DNA of 24,465 nucleotides from a bacterium (GTDB lineage: Bacteria > Bacillota_A > Clostridia > Lachnospirales > Lachnospiraceae): contig SFQZ01000042.1 of the NCBI GenBank assembly GCA_004562915.1, forward strand, positions 1-24,465. The letters run 5' to 3'. Positions 15,545-22,891 of this stretch are shown in pieces. The notes below the pieces were generated by a model. It did no database searches. It was not told where the DNA came from and was given only the letters and a program-made list of their open reading frames with translations. The stretch's first letter is position 1; every line of letters begins with the position of its first letter. A program made the position numbers and the translations under genes.

Positions 15545-16609
15545 TTATTTCTTCAATTCTGTCCAGATACCGTCATAAATTGCCAGTGTGTCTGTATCCA
15601 GATTCTGGATGTATTCTCCTTTTTCAATCACATCCGCCGGAACATTTTTAGCAAGATTGTTCACATAGTCTTCACCCAGCAGCTCTACTGCCGCATCATT
15701 CGGCTGCAGATACGGGAATTCTTCCGATACAGCCTGTGCTGTTTCTGCTTTCAGCATATAGTTGATGAATTCAGTAGCAGCTTCTACATTTTTTGCCCCT
15801 TTCGGAATTGCCCAGTTGTCCATGAACAGGTAAGCACCTTCTTCCGGATATACGATTTCAATCGAAGGATTTTCATCCATTGCCAATGCGATTTCTGCAT
15901 TCCAGCAGTAACCTGCTGCACAGTCCCCGGAGATCAAAGCGGATTTCGGGCTGTCGCTGTCATACAGTTTTACATTGTCCTTCAGGCTGAGAGTCTGTGC
16001 TTTGATTTCATCCAGTTTTGCCGTATCTGTCTCATTCATGCTGTATCCGATGCTTCTGGCGGACATACCGATCACTGCCCGGAAATCATCCAGAACTACA
16101 AGACTGTTTTTAAAATCTTCCGTAAAAAGATCTGCATATTTTGTAACTTCTGTACTAATTTTATCCGTATTGACTGCTATGGCAGCCACACCACCCATAT
16201 AAGGCACAGAATATTCACCCGTCGGATCATAGGAAGGATTCAGATATTCCTCACCGATATTGGACAAATTCGTCAGTTTCTCTGTATCTATTTTTTCCAG
16301 CATGTCCTGTGCGATCATCTGCTCAATCATATAATCACTGGGCTGGATCACATCAAAGGCACCTTCGGACTCAGATTTTACTTTTGCCAGCATGTCTTCA
16401 TTGGAAGAAAATGTAGACATATTCACCTTGATTCCTGTTTCATCTTCAAAATCCGAGATTACAGAATCCGGAATATATTCGGTCCACACATACAGATTCA
16501 GTTCTCCTCCGTCTTTATAACTGTTCTCACTGCTGCCTCCTCCTCCACAGGCGGTAAGGGACAATGCCATAACGGTTATCAACAATACACTTATAACTCT
16601 TCTTTTCAT
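15545..16609 (-). CDS. potD: Spermidine/putrescine-type ABC transporter substrate-binding lipoprotein
   Basis: Extracytoplasmic binding protein delivering polyamine to PotABC. It has 354 residues with a lipoprotein signal peptide (KRR, hydrophobic stretch, lipobox LTAC, acylated Cys21). The family pattern is clear: WTEYIPDSV at 42-50, SNEDMLAKVKS at 69-79, PSDY at 90-93, WN at 236-237, MDNWAIPKGAKN at 263-274. Against E. coli PotD as I remember it, WTEY, one ligand Asp, W236, D264 and Y300 are kept, while the equivalents of E171 and W255 appear to be A178 and F262, so ligand preference may differ. AGGAGG lies 8 nt before the ATG. It is the last gene of the pot operon. Confidence 0.95.
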   Translation of the reverse strand: MKRRVISVLLITVMALSLTACGGGGSSENSYKDGGELNLYVWTEYIPDSVISDFEDETGIKVNMSTFSSNEDMLAKVKSESEGAFDVIQPSDYMIEQMIAQDMLEKIDTEKLTNLSNIGEEYLNPSYDPTGEYSVPYMGGVAAIAVNTDKISTEVTKYADLFTEDFKNSLVVLDDFRAVIGMSARSIGYSMNETDTAKLDEIKAQTLSLKDNVKLYDSDSPKSALISGDCAAGYCWNAEIALAMDENPSIEIVYPEEGAYLFMDNWAIPKGAKNVEAATEFINYMLKAETAQAVSEEFPYLQPNDAAVELLGEDYVNNLAKNVPADVIEKGEYIQNLDTDTLAIYDGIWTELKK

Positions 16610-16670
16610 AATATTTCCTCCTCTGCCGGAAAGATTACCGGGCTTCTTATTTTTGTATAGTTATGTTTGC

Positions 16671-17471
16671 TTATACATGTTTTTTCTGAAATAAACCACT
16701 TTGTGTAAACACTACCAAAAGGATGGTTCCAAGAAGTATCAGAACCGACAGTGCATTCACATCCGGGGCAACTCCGCTCTTGATACTTTCCATAACCTTC
16801 AGCGGAAATGTCTTTGTCTGCCCATTGGTAAAGTAGCTGATGATTACGTCATCAATAGATAAGGTAAATGCCAGCAAGGCTCCTCCTCCGATTCCCGGTG
16901 CCAAAATCGGCAGGGTAATATGTATAAATGTCATGATCCGGTTGGCTCCCAAATCCATAGATGCCTCCTCCACAGAATTATCGTATCCTGCCAGTCTTGC
17001 TCTTACATTGAAGATTACAAACGGTATACTGAAAGTTACATGAGCAAGTATCAGGCTGAGCATTCCTCTCGGAATATTGGTTCTTGAAAACAATGTCAGC
17101 AGTGCAATACCAAGAACAATCTCCGGAATAACCACCGGAATGTACAAAAGTGCGTCAATGGTTTTCTTTCCCCGGAACTGGTATTTGTACATTCCTACCG
17201 CAGCCAGTGTTCCGATCATGGTAGCCAGGATTGTGCTTGCTGCAGCAATGATCATGGTATTTCCGAAAGAACTGAGCAACGCTTCATTTTCAAATAATTT
17301 TGCATACCAGTCCAGGGTAAATCCTTTCCAGGAAAGATATGGTTTTGTAGTTGTCGCATTGAAAGAGTTCACAGCGATCACCACAATCGGCAAAAATAAA
17401 AACAAATAAAACATAGAACAATATACAATGCTGATTCCCTTTTTGATCTTTTTCTTTTTTCGTCTGTTCAT
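16671..17471 (-). CDS. potC: Polyamine ABC transporter permease
   Basis: Inner-membrane subunit with about six helices in 266 residues; it forms the channel with PotB. The cytoplasmic EAA loop that contacts the ATPase is visible as DNSVEEASMDLGANRIMTF... with ITLPILAPGIGGG following. The N-terminus is Lys/Arg-rich (MNRRKKKKIKKG), then a membrane segment. A GGGGGTGT site overlaps the end of potB, only 3 nt upstream, so translational coupling is likely. PotC rather than PotB by order and by similarity of its first helices to PotC/PotI. Confidence 0.93.
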   Translation of the reverse strand: MNRRKKKKIKKGISIVYCSMFYLFLFLPIVVIAVNSFNATTTKPYLSWKGFTLDWYAKLFENEALLSSFGNTMIIAAASTILATMIGTLAAVGMYKYQFRGKKTIDALLYIPVVIPEIVLGIALLTLFSRTNIPRGMLSLILAHVTFSIPFVIFNVRARLAGYDNSVEEASMDLGANRIMTFIHITLPILAPGIGGGALLAFTLSIDDVIISYFTNGQTKTFPLKVMESIKSGVAPDVNALSVLILLGTILLVVFTQSGLFQKKHV

Positions 17472-17474
17472 ATC

Positions 17475-18407
17475 TTACACCCCCAGACTTTCCATATCGC
17501 CGCCGCATTTTTGATAGAGCTGTACCAGAAGCAGAGTGATGACGATCAGAATGATTGACAACGCAGCTCCCAGCGGCCAGTTATTTCCGCTCTGGAACTG
17601 ACGCTCGATCAGATTTCCGATCACATCTGAATTGCCTCCGCCCAGAATATCAGCTACAAAGAAGTATCCCAGACAGGGAATAAACACCATAATGGATCCG
17701 GAGAAAATTCCGCTGGCTGTCAATGGAAGTATGATACGGAACATGGTAGAGGGCACCTTGGCTCCCAGATCCGCTGATGCTTCCAGCAGGCTGGTATCCA
17801 ACTTTTCAATCGCTGTGTATAAAGGAAGGATCATGTACGGAATCAGACAATAAACCATACCCAGTATAGTAGTTCCCCTGTTAAATAGAAATTCTACCGG
17901 TCCACTGGTAATGTGCACGAGCTGAAGAAACTGATTCATCCATCCATTTGTTCCCAGAAAAGTTCTCCACCCATAAATACGGATCAAAGAATTGGTCCAA
18001 AACGGAATAATTACCAGCATATATAAAAGAGCTTTTTTCTTGCTTGTAGTCCTTGCGATCCAGAATGCAAACGGATATCCCAGCAGAATACAGAGAATCG
18101 TAGTAATTGCCGCAATCAAGATAGATTGTCCATAAATCTGGACATAATTGGGATCAAACAATCTTCGATAATTTTCCAATGTAAACTGGTACTGGATATT
18201 ATAATACTGATCAATACTGCAGAAGCTCATCACCACCACATACAAAAGCGGAATGGCAATAAAAAAACCCAGCCAAAGCGTCACAGGTCCCACCATGGTG
18301 ACCACCGGCATTTTTCTTCGGATCGCTCGCATCATTTTGTGCCCTTCCTGACGGCACTCAGTTTCACGGATGTAGGCTTCCCCGGCTTTTATACTTTTTA
18401 CACTCAT
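17475..18407 (-). CDS. potB: Polyamine ABC transporter permease
   Basis: The partner permease, 310 residues from the ATG at 18407 (MSVKSIKAGEAY). This start has AGGAGG at 7-nt spacing; the in-frame ATG at 18425 would place that ribosome site inside the gene. It has about six membrane helices and an EAA loop (EASADLGAKVPSTMFRIILPLTASG). The N-terminus is about 30 residues longer than minimal PotB before the first helix. It lies 21 nt after potA and 3 nt before potC. Confidence 0.93.
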   Translation of the reverse strand: MSVKSIKAGEAYIRETECRQEGHKMMRAIRRKMPVVTMVGPVTLWLGFFIAIPLLYVVVMSFCSIDQYYNIQYQFTLENYRRLFDPNYVQIYGQSILIAAITTILCILLGYPFAFWIARTTSKKKALLYMLVIIPFWTNSLIRIYGWRTFLGTNGWMNQFLQLVHITSGPVEFLFNRGTTILGMVYCLIPYMILPLYTAIEKLDTSLLEASADLGAKVPSTMFRIILPLTASGIFSGSIMVFIPCLGYFFVADILGGGNSDVIGNLIERQFQSGNNWPLGAALSIILIVITLLLVQLYQKCGGDMESLGV

Positions 18408-18414
18408 AGCTCGT

Positions 18415-18420
18415 CCTCCT
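18415..18420 (-). promoter_or_regulatory. Ribosome binding site that decides the potB start
   Basis: Minus-strand AGGAGG, 7 nt before the ATG at 18407 and downstream of the alternative ATG at 18425. Confidence 0.85.
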
Positions 18421-18428
18421 GACATTAT

Positions 18429-19547
18429 CTACGCAAGCTTCATATTTTCCACCGCATCAAAGAATACATCACTGAGAGAATGAATCACTCTGGCATCTTC
18501 CGGCTCCCAGTAAAGATACACGGTTCCCCGTTCGGGAAGCTGTTCACCGGAAAGCCTTTCCATACGGATTTCATTTCCATTCGGAAGCATTACGATGGTT
18601 TTCAGCACAGACCCTACATAAACCTGCTCTTTTACGATACCCTTGATGGTAAATCCATCTACCGGTTCTTTTGCGTATTTCATTCTTTCCGGTCGAACAG
18701 AGACAGCTACCAGCTCGCCCATCTTAAATCCTTCTCCCCGGGCTATAATGCTGCCCGATTCAATAGCCACAGAGATATCTGTTCCGCTCACGCTGCTGAC
18801 ACAGCCTTCAAAAAGGTTCGTCTCTCCGATAAAGGTAGCTACAAATTTTGTCGCCGGGTTTTCATAGATTTCTGTGGGGGTTCCCACCTGTTCCAGGACT
18901 CCGGCATTCATAATAGCGATACGGTCGCTCATGGTCAGTGCTTCTTCCTGGTCATGGGTTACATAAATAAACGTAATGTTCAGTTTTCTTTGAAGCCGCT
19001 TCAATTCCAGCTGCATCTGCTTTCTCAATTTCAGATCCAGTGCCCCCAATGGCTCATCCAGAAGAAGCACTTTCGGACAGTTGATCAGTGCTCTGGCAAT
19101 TGCAACTCTCTGCTTTTGCCCTCCTGAAAGCTGTGATGGATATCGTTTCTCAAATCCTCCCAGCTGTACCAGATCCAGCATATGCAGGACACGTTCTTTC
19201 ATCTCCGCTTTCGGAACTTTCTTCATCTTTAGTCCATATGCCACATTGTCGTAAATCGTCATATGAGGAAATAATGCGTAACTTTGAAATACCGTGTTGA
19301 CATCTCTTTCAAATGGCTCCTTTTCCTCTATATTTTCCCCTTCCACCAAGATCGTACCACTGGTAGGCTGCTCAAATCCGGCTACCATACGGAGCGTTGT
19401 TGTCTTTCCACACCCGGAAGATCCCAACAGTGTGAGAAACTCCCCTTCGTATACATCCAGATTCAGGTCTTTTACAACATGATTATTACCACTGTATATC
19501 TTATTCACATTTTCGATTCTAACCATTACTTTTCTCATATCCGGCAA
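18429..19547 (-). CDS. potA: Polyamine ABC transporter ATP-binding protein
   Basis: ATPase that powers PotBC. The 372 residues show Walker A GSSGCGKTT (42-50), Q-loop Q88, signature LSGGQ (140-144), Walker B LLLDEP (161-166), switch H198, and a C-terminal TOBE regulatory region (about 285-350). The preferred start is TTG at 19547, 9 nt after AGAGG; the ATG at 19538 is 18 nt from it and the ATG three nucleotides after the ribosome site is out of frame, so the start is not certain. It follows the P-II-like gene by 25 nt and precedes potB, as one operon. Confidence 0.95.
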   Translation of the reverse strand: MPDMRKVMVRIENVNKIYSGNNHVVKDLNLDVYEGEFLTLLGSSGCGKTTTLRMVAGFEQPTSGTILVEGENIEEKEPFERDVNTVFQSYALFPHMTIYDNVAYGLKMKKVPKAEMKERVLHMLDLVQLGGFEKRYPSQLSGGQKQRVAIARALINCPKVLLLDEPLGALDLKLRKQMQLELKRLQRKLNITFIYVTHDQEEALTMSDRIAIMNAGVLEQVGTPTEIYENPATKFVATFIGETNLFEGCVSSVSGTDISVAIESGSIIARGEGFKMGELVAVSVRPERMKYAKEPVDGFTIKGIVKEQVYVGSVLKTIVMLPNGNEIRMERLSGEQLPERGTVYLYWEPEDARVIHSLSDVFFDAVENMKLA

Positions 19548-19572
19548 ACCATATCACCTCTTTTTAATGCTT

Positions 19573-19926
19573 TTATAATGCTTTCGTACCGCGTTCACCG
19601 GTACGGATTCTTATGACTCCTTCGATATTTCGGATAAAGATTTTTCCGTCTCCCACATGACCATCAGCAACTTTATCCCGAATCTCTGCAATAATATCTT
19701 CCACCTTATCATCTTCCATCACAATCTCCACCCGGATCTTCGGCAGAAGATTGATTGTAGTCTTAAAACCTTTTATCTGATTTACACCGGTCTCACCGTC
19801 AAAACCCTTCTGTGTACCACATCCCATTACGCTGGAAATAGTCATACCGCCACAACTGAATTTGTCGGAAATTTCTTTTACAATCTCCAGTTTCTCCGGT
19901 CGGATAATAATAACTAATTCTTTCAT
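19573..19926 (-). CDS. P-II family nitrogen-regulatory protein, first gene of the pot operon
   Basis: A 117-residue P-II signal protein; the family forms trimers that sense ATP/ADP and 2-oxoglutarate and control transporters and enzymes through the T-loop. Visible are Q39-K40-G41 at the T-loop base, the B-loop VGDGKIFI (91-98) and the C-loop RIRTGERG. The T-loop is about five residues longer than in E. coli GlnB and lacks the Tyr51 uridylylation site. There is no adjacent ammonium transporter (amt) or nif genes. AGGAGG lies 8 nt upstream, and potA starts 25 nt after its stop with no terminator between, so it is likely co-transcribed with potABCD. A role in gating polyamine transport is inference. 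Confidence 0.9.
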   Translation of the reverse strand: MKELVIIIRPEKLEIVKEISDKFSCGGMTISSVMGCGTQKGFDGETGVNQIKGFKTTINLLPKIRVEIVMEDDKVEDIIAEIRDKVADGHVGDGKIFIRNIEGVIRIRTGERGTKAL

Positions 19927-19955
19927 AATTGTTCTCCTCCTGACAATTCATTTTT

Positions 19956-19985
19956 CATATAGGGGACGAATATCCTATATAACAA
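19956..19985 (-). promoter_or_regulatory. Weak promoter/operator candidate before the P-II gene
   Basis: Minus strand TTGTTA, 18-nt spacer, TATATG, with the dyad ATATAGG/CCTATAT (19957-19980) covering the spacer. It lies just after the terminator at 19984-20016, where a P-II-pot promoter would be expected. Confidence 0.35.
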
Positions 19986-20016
19986 AAAAACGAGAATGCT
20001 TTTTTCAGCACCCTCG
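19984..20016 (-). terminator. Intrinsic terminator between the LuxR-type gene and the P-II gene
   Basis: Minus strand CGAGGGTGCT pairs with AGCATTCTCG (two G-U pairs), 6-nt A-rich loop, followed by seven T. It either ends the luxR-type transcript or attenuates a transcript starting at the promoter-like site 15 nt upstream. Confidence 0.9.
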
Positions 20017-20030
20017 CTTTAATTACCCAT

Positions 20031-20059
20031 ACTATACGCTTTTCATTTTCTAATTACAA
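20031..20059 (-). promoter_or_regulatory. Promoter-like site directly upstream of a terminator
   Basis: Minus strand TTGTAA (20054-20059), 17-nt spacer, TATAGT (20031-20036). The predicted start is only ~8 nt before the terminator stem at 20016. Confidence 0.45.
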
Positions 20060-20098
20060 TTCACCTGAAAAGTAATTTTTTTACTTAAAAAGAAGTAG

Positions 20099-20848
20099 TT
20101 ACTCACACTCGCGTATCATTTTAAACATCTGTACCCGGTTATTTATACCCAGTTTACGATACAGATTCAGTATATGTTTTTTTATGGTATTCACACTGAT
20201 GACCAGTTCGTGGGAAATTTCCTCATTACTCATCCCCTGCAAAAGACACTGTAAAATCGTAGTTTCTCTCCGCGTCAAATCAAAGCGTTTGGCCGCTTCC
20301 TGAATACTGATTTTTTCAGCATCCGTTCCCGTATGTTCTGCTTCCCAGTCCAACCGATATGCCAAATGATCTTTCAGCATATCTAAAAGAAAAATATCAT
20401 TGTACTTGAAATCCTCTTTTCCGATGGTCCTGTAAAATGTAACCACTCCCAGAAATTTTTTCCGTCTTCCCAGCACCATCTGAAGGGAATAATGCCATCC
20501 GTTAGGCTTATACATCTTTCGATAATATTCTGTCTCCACCCGCTTTTCATCCGAGATGATATCCGTTTCCCGGTAGACCATGCTGCGTCCCCCATACAGA
20601 ATCCCCTTACTGTAATCCAGTTTTTCATATTGATCTGAATAATTTTCATCACAGTTATAAACAACAGGATTCACAAGATTATCTTCCTTTTCCGGATCTG
20701 CAAGATAAAAATCTGCACTGTCAAAATCAATCATCATTTTCAAATGCTCCAGAAGCATTTCTCTCATCCTGTCAAAATCTTCCGTTGTATAAATTTTATA
20801 AATGATATTATTCAACGTCAGCCAATCATTGTTCTCCAATGTTTTCAT
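20099..20848 (-). CDS. LuxR-type transcriptional regulator
   Basis: A 249-residue DNA-binding regulator. The C-terminal LuxR/GerE helix-turn-helix covers about residues 185-245 (LTRRETTILQCLLQGMSNEEISHELVISVNTIKKHILNLYRKLGINNR). The N-terminal ~170 residues are soluble, with no membrane segment and no response-regulator Asp pattern; they look like a GAF-type sensory fold but I cannot name it. The ribosome site is modest (GGTGAT). It lies between pduL and the P-II/pot operon on the same strand, separated from both by terminators, so it is probably its own transcript. It may regulate the pot or agu genes, which is inference. Confidence 0.85.
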   Translation of the reverse strand: MKTLENNDWLTLNNIIYKIYTTEDFDRMREMLLEHLKMMIDFDSADFYLADPEKEDNLVNPVVYNCDENYSDQYEKLDYSKGILYGGRSMVYRETDIISDEKRVETEYYRKMYKPNGWHYSLQMVLGRRKKFLGVVTFYRTIGKEDFKYNDIFLLDMLKDHLAYRLDWEAEHTGTDAEKISIQEAAKRFDLTRRETTILQCLLQGMSNEEISHELVISVNTIKKHILNLYRKLGINNRVQMFKMIRECE

Positions 20849-20861
20849 CCACTATCACCGC

Positions 20862-20943
20862 TTTCCTTTGCGTATCGTGTGCATCCCCCGGAGGGTTTTT
20901 GTATCATTTCTCTATGATAAGAAAATTTGAAGCACTTTCCTAT
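20862..20943 (-). repeat. Shared leader element, copy 2 (LuxR-type leader)
   Basis: Minus strand: ATAGGAAAG...TTTTCTTAT hairpin, an 11-nt insertion, GATACAAAAACCCTCCG, GGGGATGCACACGAT, ACGCAAAGGAAA. It is homologous to 9560-9629 in the flotillin leader. It follows a terminator by 5 nt and ends about 14 nt before the gene. Confidence 0.75.
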
Positions 20944-20948
20944 GATGC

Positions 20949-20974
20949 AAAAAAGAAGCCGTGATATACACGGC
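20949..20974 (-). terminator. Terminator after pduL / before the LuxR-type gene
   Basis: Minus strand GCCGTG-TATAT-CACGGC followed by TTCTTTTTT. It is 63 nt past the pduL stop, but only about 12 nt after the predicted start of the luxR-type transcript, so it may also act as an attenuator. Confidence 0.85.
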
Positions 20975-20992
20975 CCCTTCCGAATTTTTTTC

Positions 20993-21021
20993 ATTGTACT
21001 ATAGGATTTTTGAAAATGCAA
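20993..21021 (-). promoter_or_regulatory. Predicted promoter of the LuxR-type gene
   Basis: Minus strand TTGCAT (21016-21021), 17-nt spacer, TACAAT (20993-20998). The predicted start near 20986 lies directly upstream of the terminator at 20949-20974. The -35 box is poor. Confidence 0.5.
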
Positions 21022-21036
21022 GATAAAATTCTTTTC

Positions 21037-21678
21037 CTATCGGTTTATTCCCCACAGCAATTCTTCCACCCACATATGCATATTATAAGAACCACCCTCA
21101 AACAGCTTTAGTATTACCCCAAATGCCTGTTCGTCACCGGCAAGGGCATTGGCTTCGTCCGTATCCACATGCATGGCAAGACGGAAATTTTCACTGATGC
21201 GGACGATTACATCTCCATAAATCATAGAACGGTTATAGCTTTCTGTAACCACAAAAACTTCTTCGTTGTCTTTTACGTGCATGCGCATGGCCTGTTCCGG
21301 TGTCATATGGATATGACGCTTTGCCACCATAACACCTTCCTCCAGCTCTACACTTCCCAAATCATTGACCAGTGTCATACCCGGAGTGCCTTCGATATCT
21401 CCCGACTGGCGAATCACCACCGGAACTCCCATTTTCCTGGCATCCGTCACACTGATCTCCATCTGTGTCACGTTTCTCAGAGGTCCGATAATCGCCACAT
21501 TTTTAAACATTCCTTTCGGTCCGATCACGGTCAGTCTTTCTTTTGCCAGAAACTGTCCCGGCTGGCTCAGTTCCTTGACAGGAGTCAGATCTTTTCCTTC
21601 ACCAAATAACCTTTCAAAATCTTCCCGGCACAGATGCAGGTGACGGGCAGATGTTTCTATGGGAATCTTGTAATACAT
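21037..21678 (-). CDS. pduL: PduL-type phosphate acyltransferase (phosphotransacylase)
   Basis: Transfers an acyl group between CoA and phosphate (acetyl- or propanoyl-phosphate formation), unrelated in fold to Pta. The 213 residues show the two His motifs of the zinc sites, SARHLHL (H13, H15) and AKRHIHMTPEQA (H122, H124), and the phosphate-site segment GPLRNVTQ(M)E. No encapsulation peptide is evident at the N-terminus and no microcompartment genes are nearby, so it is probably a cytosolic, housekeeping form. AGAGGAT lies upstream of the ATG. A consensus promoter and a 14-bp tandem repeat form its leader. The link to the agmatine genes is by position only. Confidence 0.93.
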   Translation of the reverse strand: MYYKIPIETSARHLHLCREDFERLFGEGKDLTPVKELSQPGQFLAKERLTVIGPKGMFKNVAIIGPLRNVTQMEISVTDARKMGVPVVIRQSGDIEGTPGMTLVNDLGSVELEEGVMVAKRHIHMTPEQAMRMHVKDNEEVFVVTESYNRSMIYGDVIVRISENFRLAMHVDTDEANALAGDEQAFGVILKLFEGGSYNMHMWVEELLWGINR

Positions 21679-21690
21679 AATAATAATCCT

Positions 21691-21754
21691 CTTTTATATT
21701 CTATCTTTTATATTCTATCTTTTATATTCTATCTTTTATATTCTATCTTTTATA
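21691..21754 (-). repeat. 14-bp tandem repeat (4.6 copies) in the pduL 5' UTR
   Basis: Four perfect copies of CTTTTATATTCTAT (plus strand) from 21691 to 21746, then an 8-nt partial copy. It begins 12 nt upstream of the pduL start codon and lies between promoter and ribosome site. Each unit, read on the minus strand, contains AATATAAAAG. Confidence 0.97.
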
Positions 21755-21804
21755 CTTTTTACACTCTGTCTTATCCTGACACGTATATCCGGTCTCTTCC
21801 GATT

Positions 21805-21833
21805 ATTATATCTGTGAAGCAAAAAAATGTCAA
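21805..21833 (-). promoter_or_regulatory. Consensus sigma-A promoter of pduL
   Basis: Minus strand TTGACA (21828-21833), 17-nt spacer, TATAAT (21805-21810): a perfect match to consensus. The start near 21798 leaves a ~120-nt leader containing the tandem repeat. Confidence 0.9.
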
Positions 21834-21850
21834 GAAATCAAGGTTTCCTG

Positions 21851-21879
21851 TTGCATTTTCTTTTTCCTTCGGTTATGAT
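21851..21879 (+). promoter_or_regulatory. Predicted promoter of aguB-aguA
   Basis: TTGCAT (21851-21856), 17-nt spacer, TATGAT (21874-21879), divergent from the pduL promoter. The predicted start near 21886 is ~25 nt before the terminator at 21911. Confidence 0.6.
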
Positions 21880-21910
21880 AATGGCTATCAACCACATAAC
21901 TATGCGAAGA

Positions 21911-21937
21911 AGCATCCCAATTTTGGGGTGCTTTTTT
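21911..21937 (+). terminator. Promoter-proximal terminator (attenuator) before aguB
   Basis: AGCATCCC pairs with GGGGTGCT (one G-U) around AATTTT, followed by six T. No plus-strand gene ends nearby, so this is a leader attenuator rather than the end of another transcript. The upstream ATGC at 21902-21905 can pair with GCAT (21912-21915) in a competing hairpin. Confidence 0.85.
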
Positions 21938-21941
21938 ATAT

Positions 21942-21955
21942 AAGGAGTTGAAGTG
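21942..21955 (+). promoter_or_regulatory. Alternative ribosome site and GTG start for aguB
   Basis: AAGGAG (21942-21947), 5 nt, GTG (21953-21955), in frame with aguB and open through to the ATG at 22010. It would give the N-terminal extension MDLPTLFHLISIPEREANL. Confidence 0.5.
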
Positions 21956-22009
21956 GACTTGCCCACTTTATTCCATTTAATATCCATACCGGAAAGAGAG
22001 GCTAATCTT

Positions 22010-22876
22010 ATGCGAAAAGTAAAAGTTGCTGCAACTCAGATGAGCTGCTCCTGGGATGCCAAAGAGACTCTTGACAAGGCAGAACGCCTGGTTCGGGAGG
22101 CTGCAGCAAAAGGTGCGCAGATCATTCTGCAGCAGGAATTATTTGAACATCCGTATTTTTGTCAACATCATAATTTTGACTATCTGGAGTTATCCACTCC
22201 GCTAGATGAAAATCCTGCAGTAAATCGTTTTCAGCAGGTTGCCGCCGAACTAAAGGTGGTAATTCCCGTCTGTTTTTATGAACGAGCAGGCAACAAAGCC
22301 TTTAACAGTGTCGCTATGATTGATGCAGACGGAAGTATTCTTGGCATTTACCGTAAGACCCATATTCCGGACGGTGTTCCCTATGCAGAAAAATTTTATT
22401 TTACACCGGGCGACACCGGTTTTCTTGTGTGGAATACTGCCTACGCCAAAATCGGTCTCGGTATCTGCTGGGATCAGTGGTTCCCGGAAACAGCCCGGTG
22501 TCTTGCACTGAAAGGAGCTGAAATGCTTCTTTTCCCTACTGCTATAGGAAATGAACTCTATCTTCCTTTTGACTCCAAAGATCACTGGCAGAGATGTTTG
22601 CAGGGACACGCCGCTGCCAATGTAATGCCTGTAATTGCTTCCAATCGCATCGGAACAGAAAGAGATGAAGTGAATGATACAGAAATGACTTTTTACGGTT
22701 CCTCTTTTATCACAGATGAAACCGGTGGAAAAATAGCGGAGGCCAACCGTACCGATGAAACAGTTCTGGTTGCAGAACTGGATCTGGACCGTATCGCAGT
22801 CAAGCGGCGCCAGTGGGGTATTTTCCGTGACCGCCGCCCGGATATGTATCAGACAATCCTCACACACGGCATATGA
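22010..22876 (+). CDS. aguB: N-carbamoylputrescine amidohydrolase
   Basis: Hydrolyses N-carbamoylputrescine to putrescine, CO2 and NH3, the second step of the agmatine deiminase route. The nitrilase-superfamily triad is visible in 288 residues: E43 (QQELFEHPYF), K116 (YRKTHIPDG), C153 (GICWDQWFPE). The chosen start, MRKVKVAATQM, is the family N-terminus and has AGAGAGG 8 nt upstream. An in-frame GTG at 21953 has an even better AAGGAG at 5-nt spacing and would add 19 residues, so a longer form or leader peptide is possible. aguA follows after 15 nt. Confidence 0.95.
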   Translation: MRKVKVAATQMSCSWDAKETLDKAERLVREAAAKGAQIILQQELFEHPYFCQHHNFDYLELSTPLDENPAVNRFQQVAAELKVVIPVCFYERAGNKAFNSVAMIDADGSILGIYRKTHIPDGVPYAEKFYFTPGDTGFLVWNTAYAKIGLGICWDQWFPETARCLALKGAEMLLFPTAIGNELYLPFDSKDHWQRCLQGHAAANVMPVIASNRIGTERDEVNDTEMTFYGSSFITDETGGKIAEANRTDETVLVAELDLDRIAVKRRQWGIFRDRRPDMYQTILTHGI

Positions 22877-22891
22877 TCCGGAGGTGGAAAT

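Noticed and set aside
21691..21754. CRISPR or coding repeat at the 14-bp tandem array
   Set aside because: Units are contiguous without spacers and there is no open frame; it is a minisatellite in a leader.
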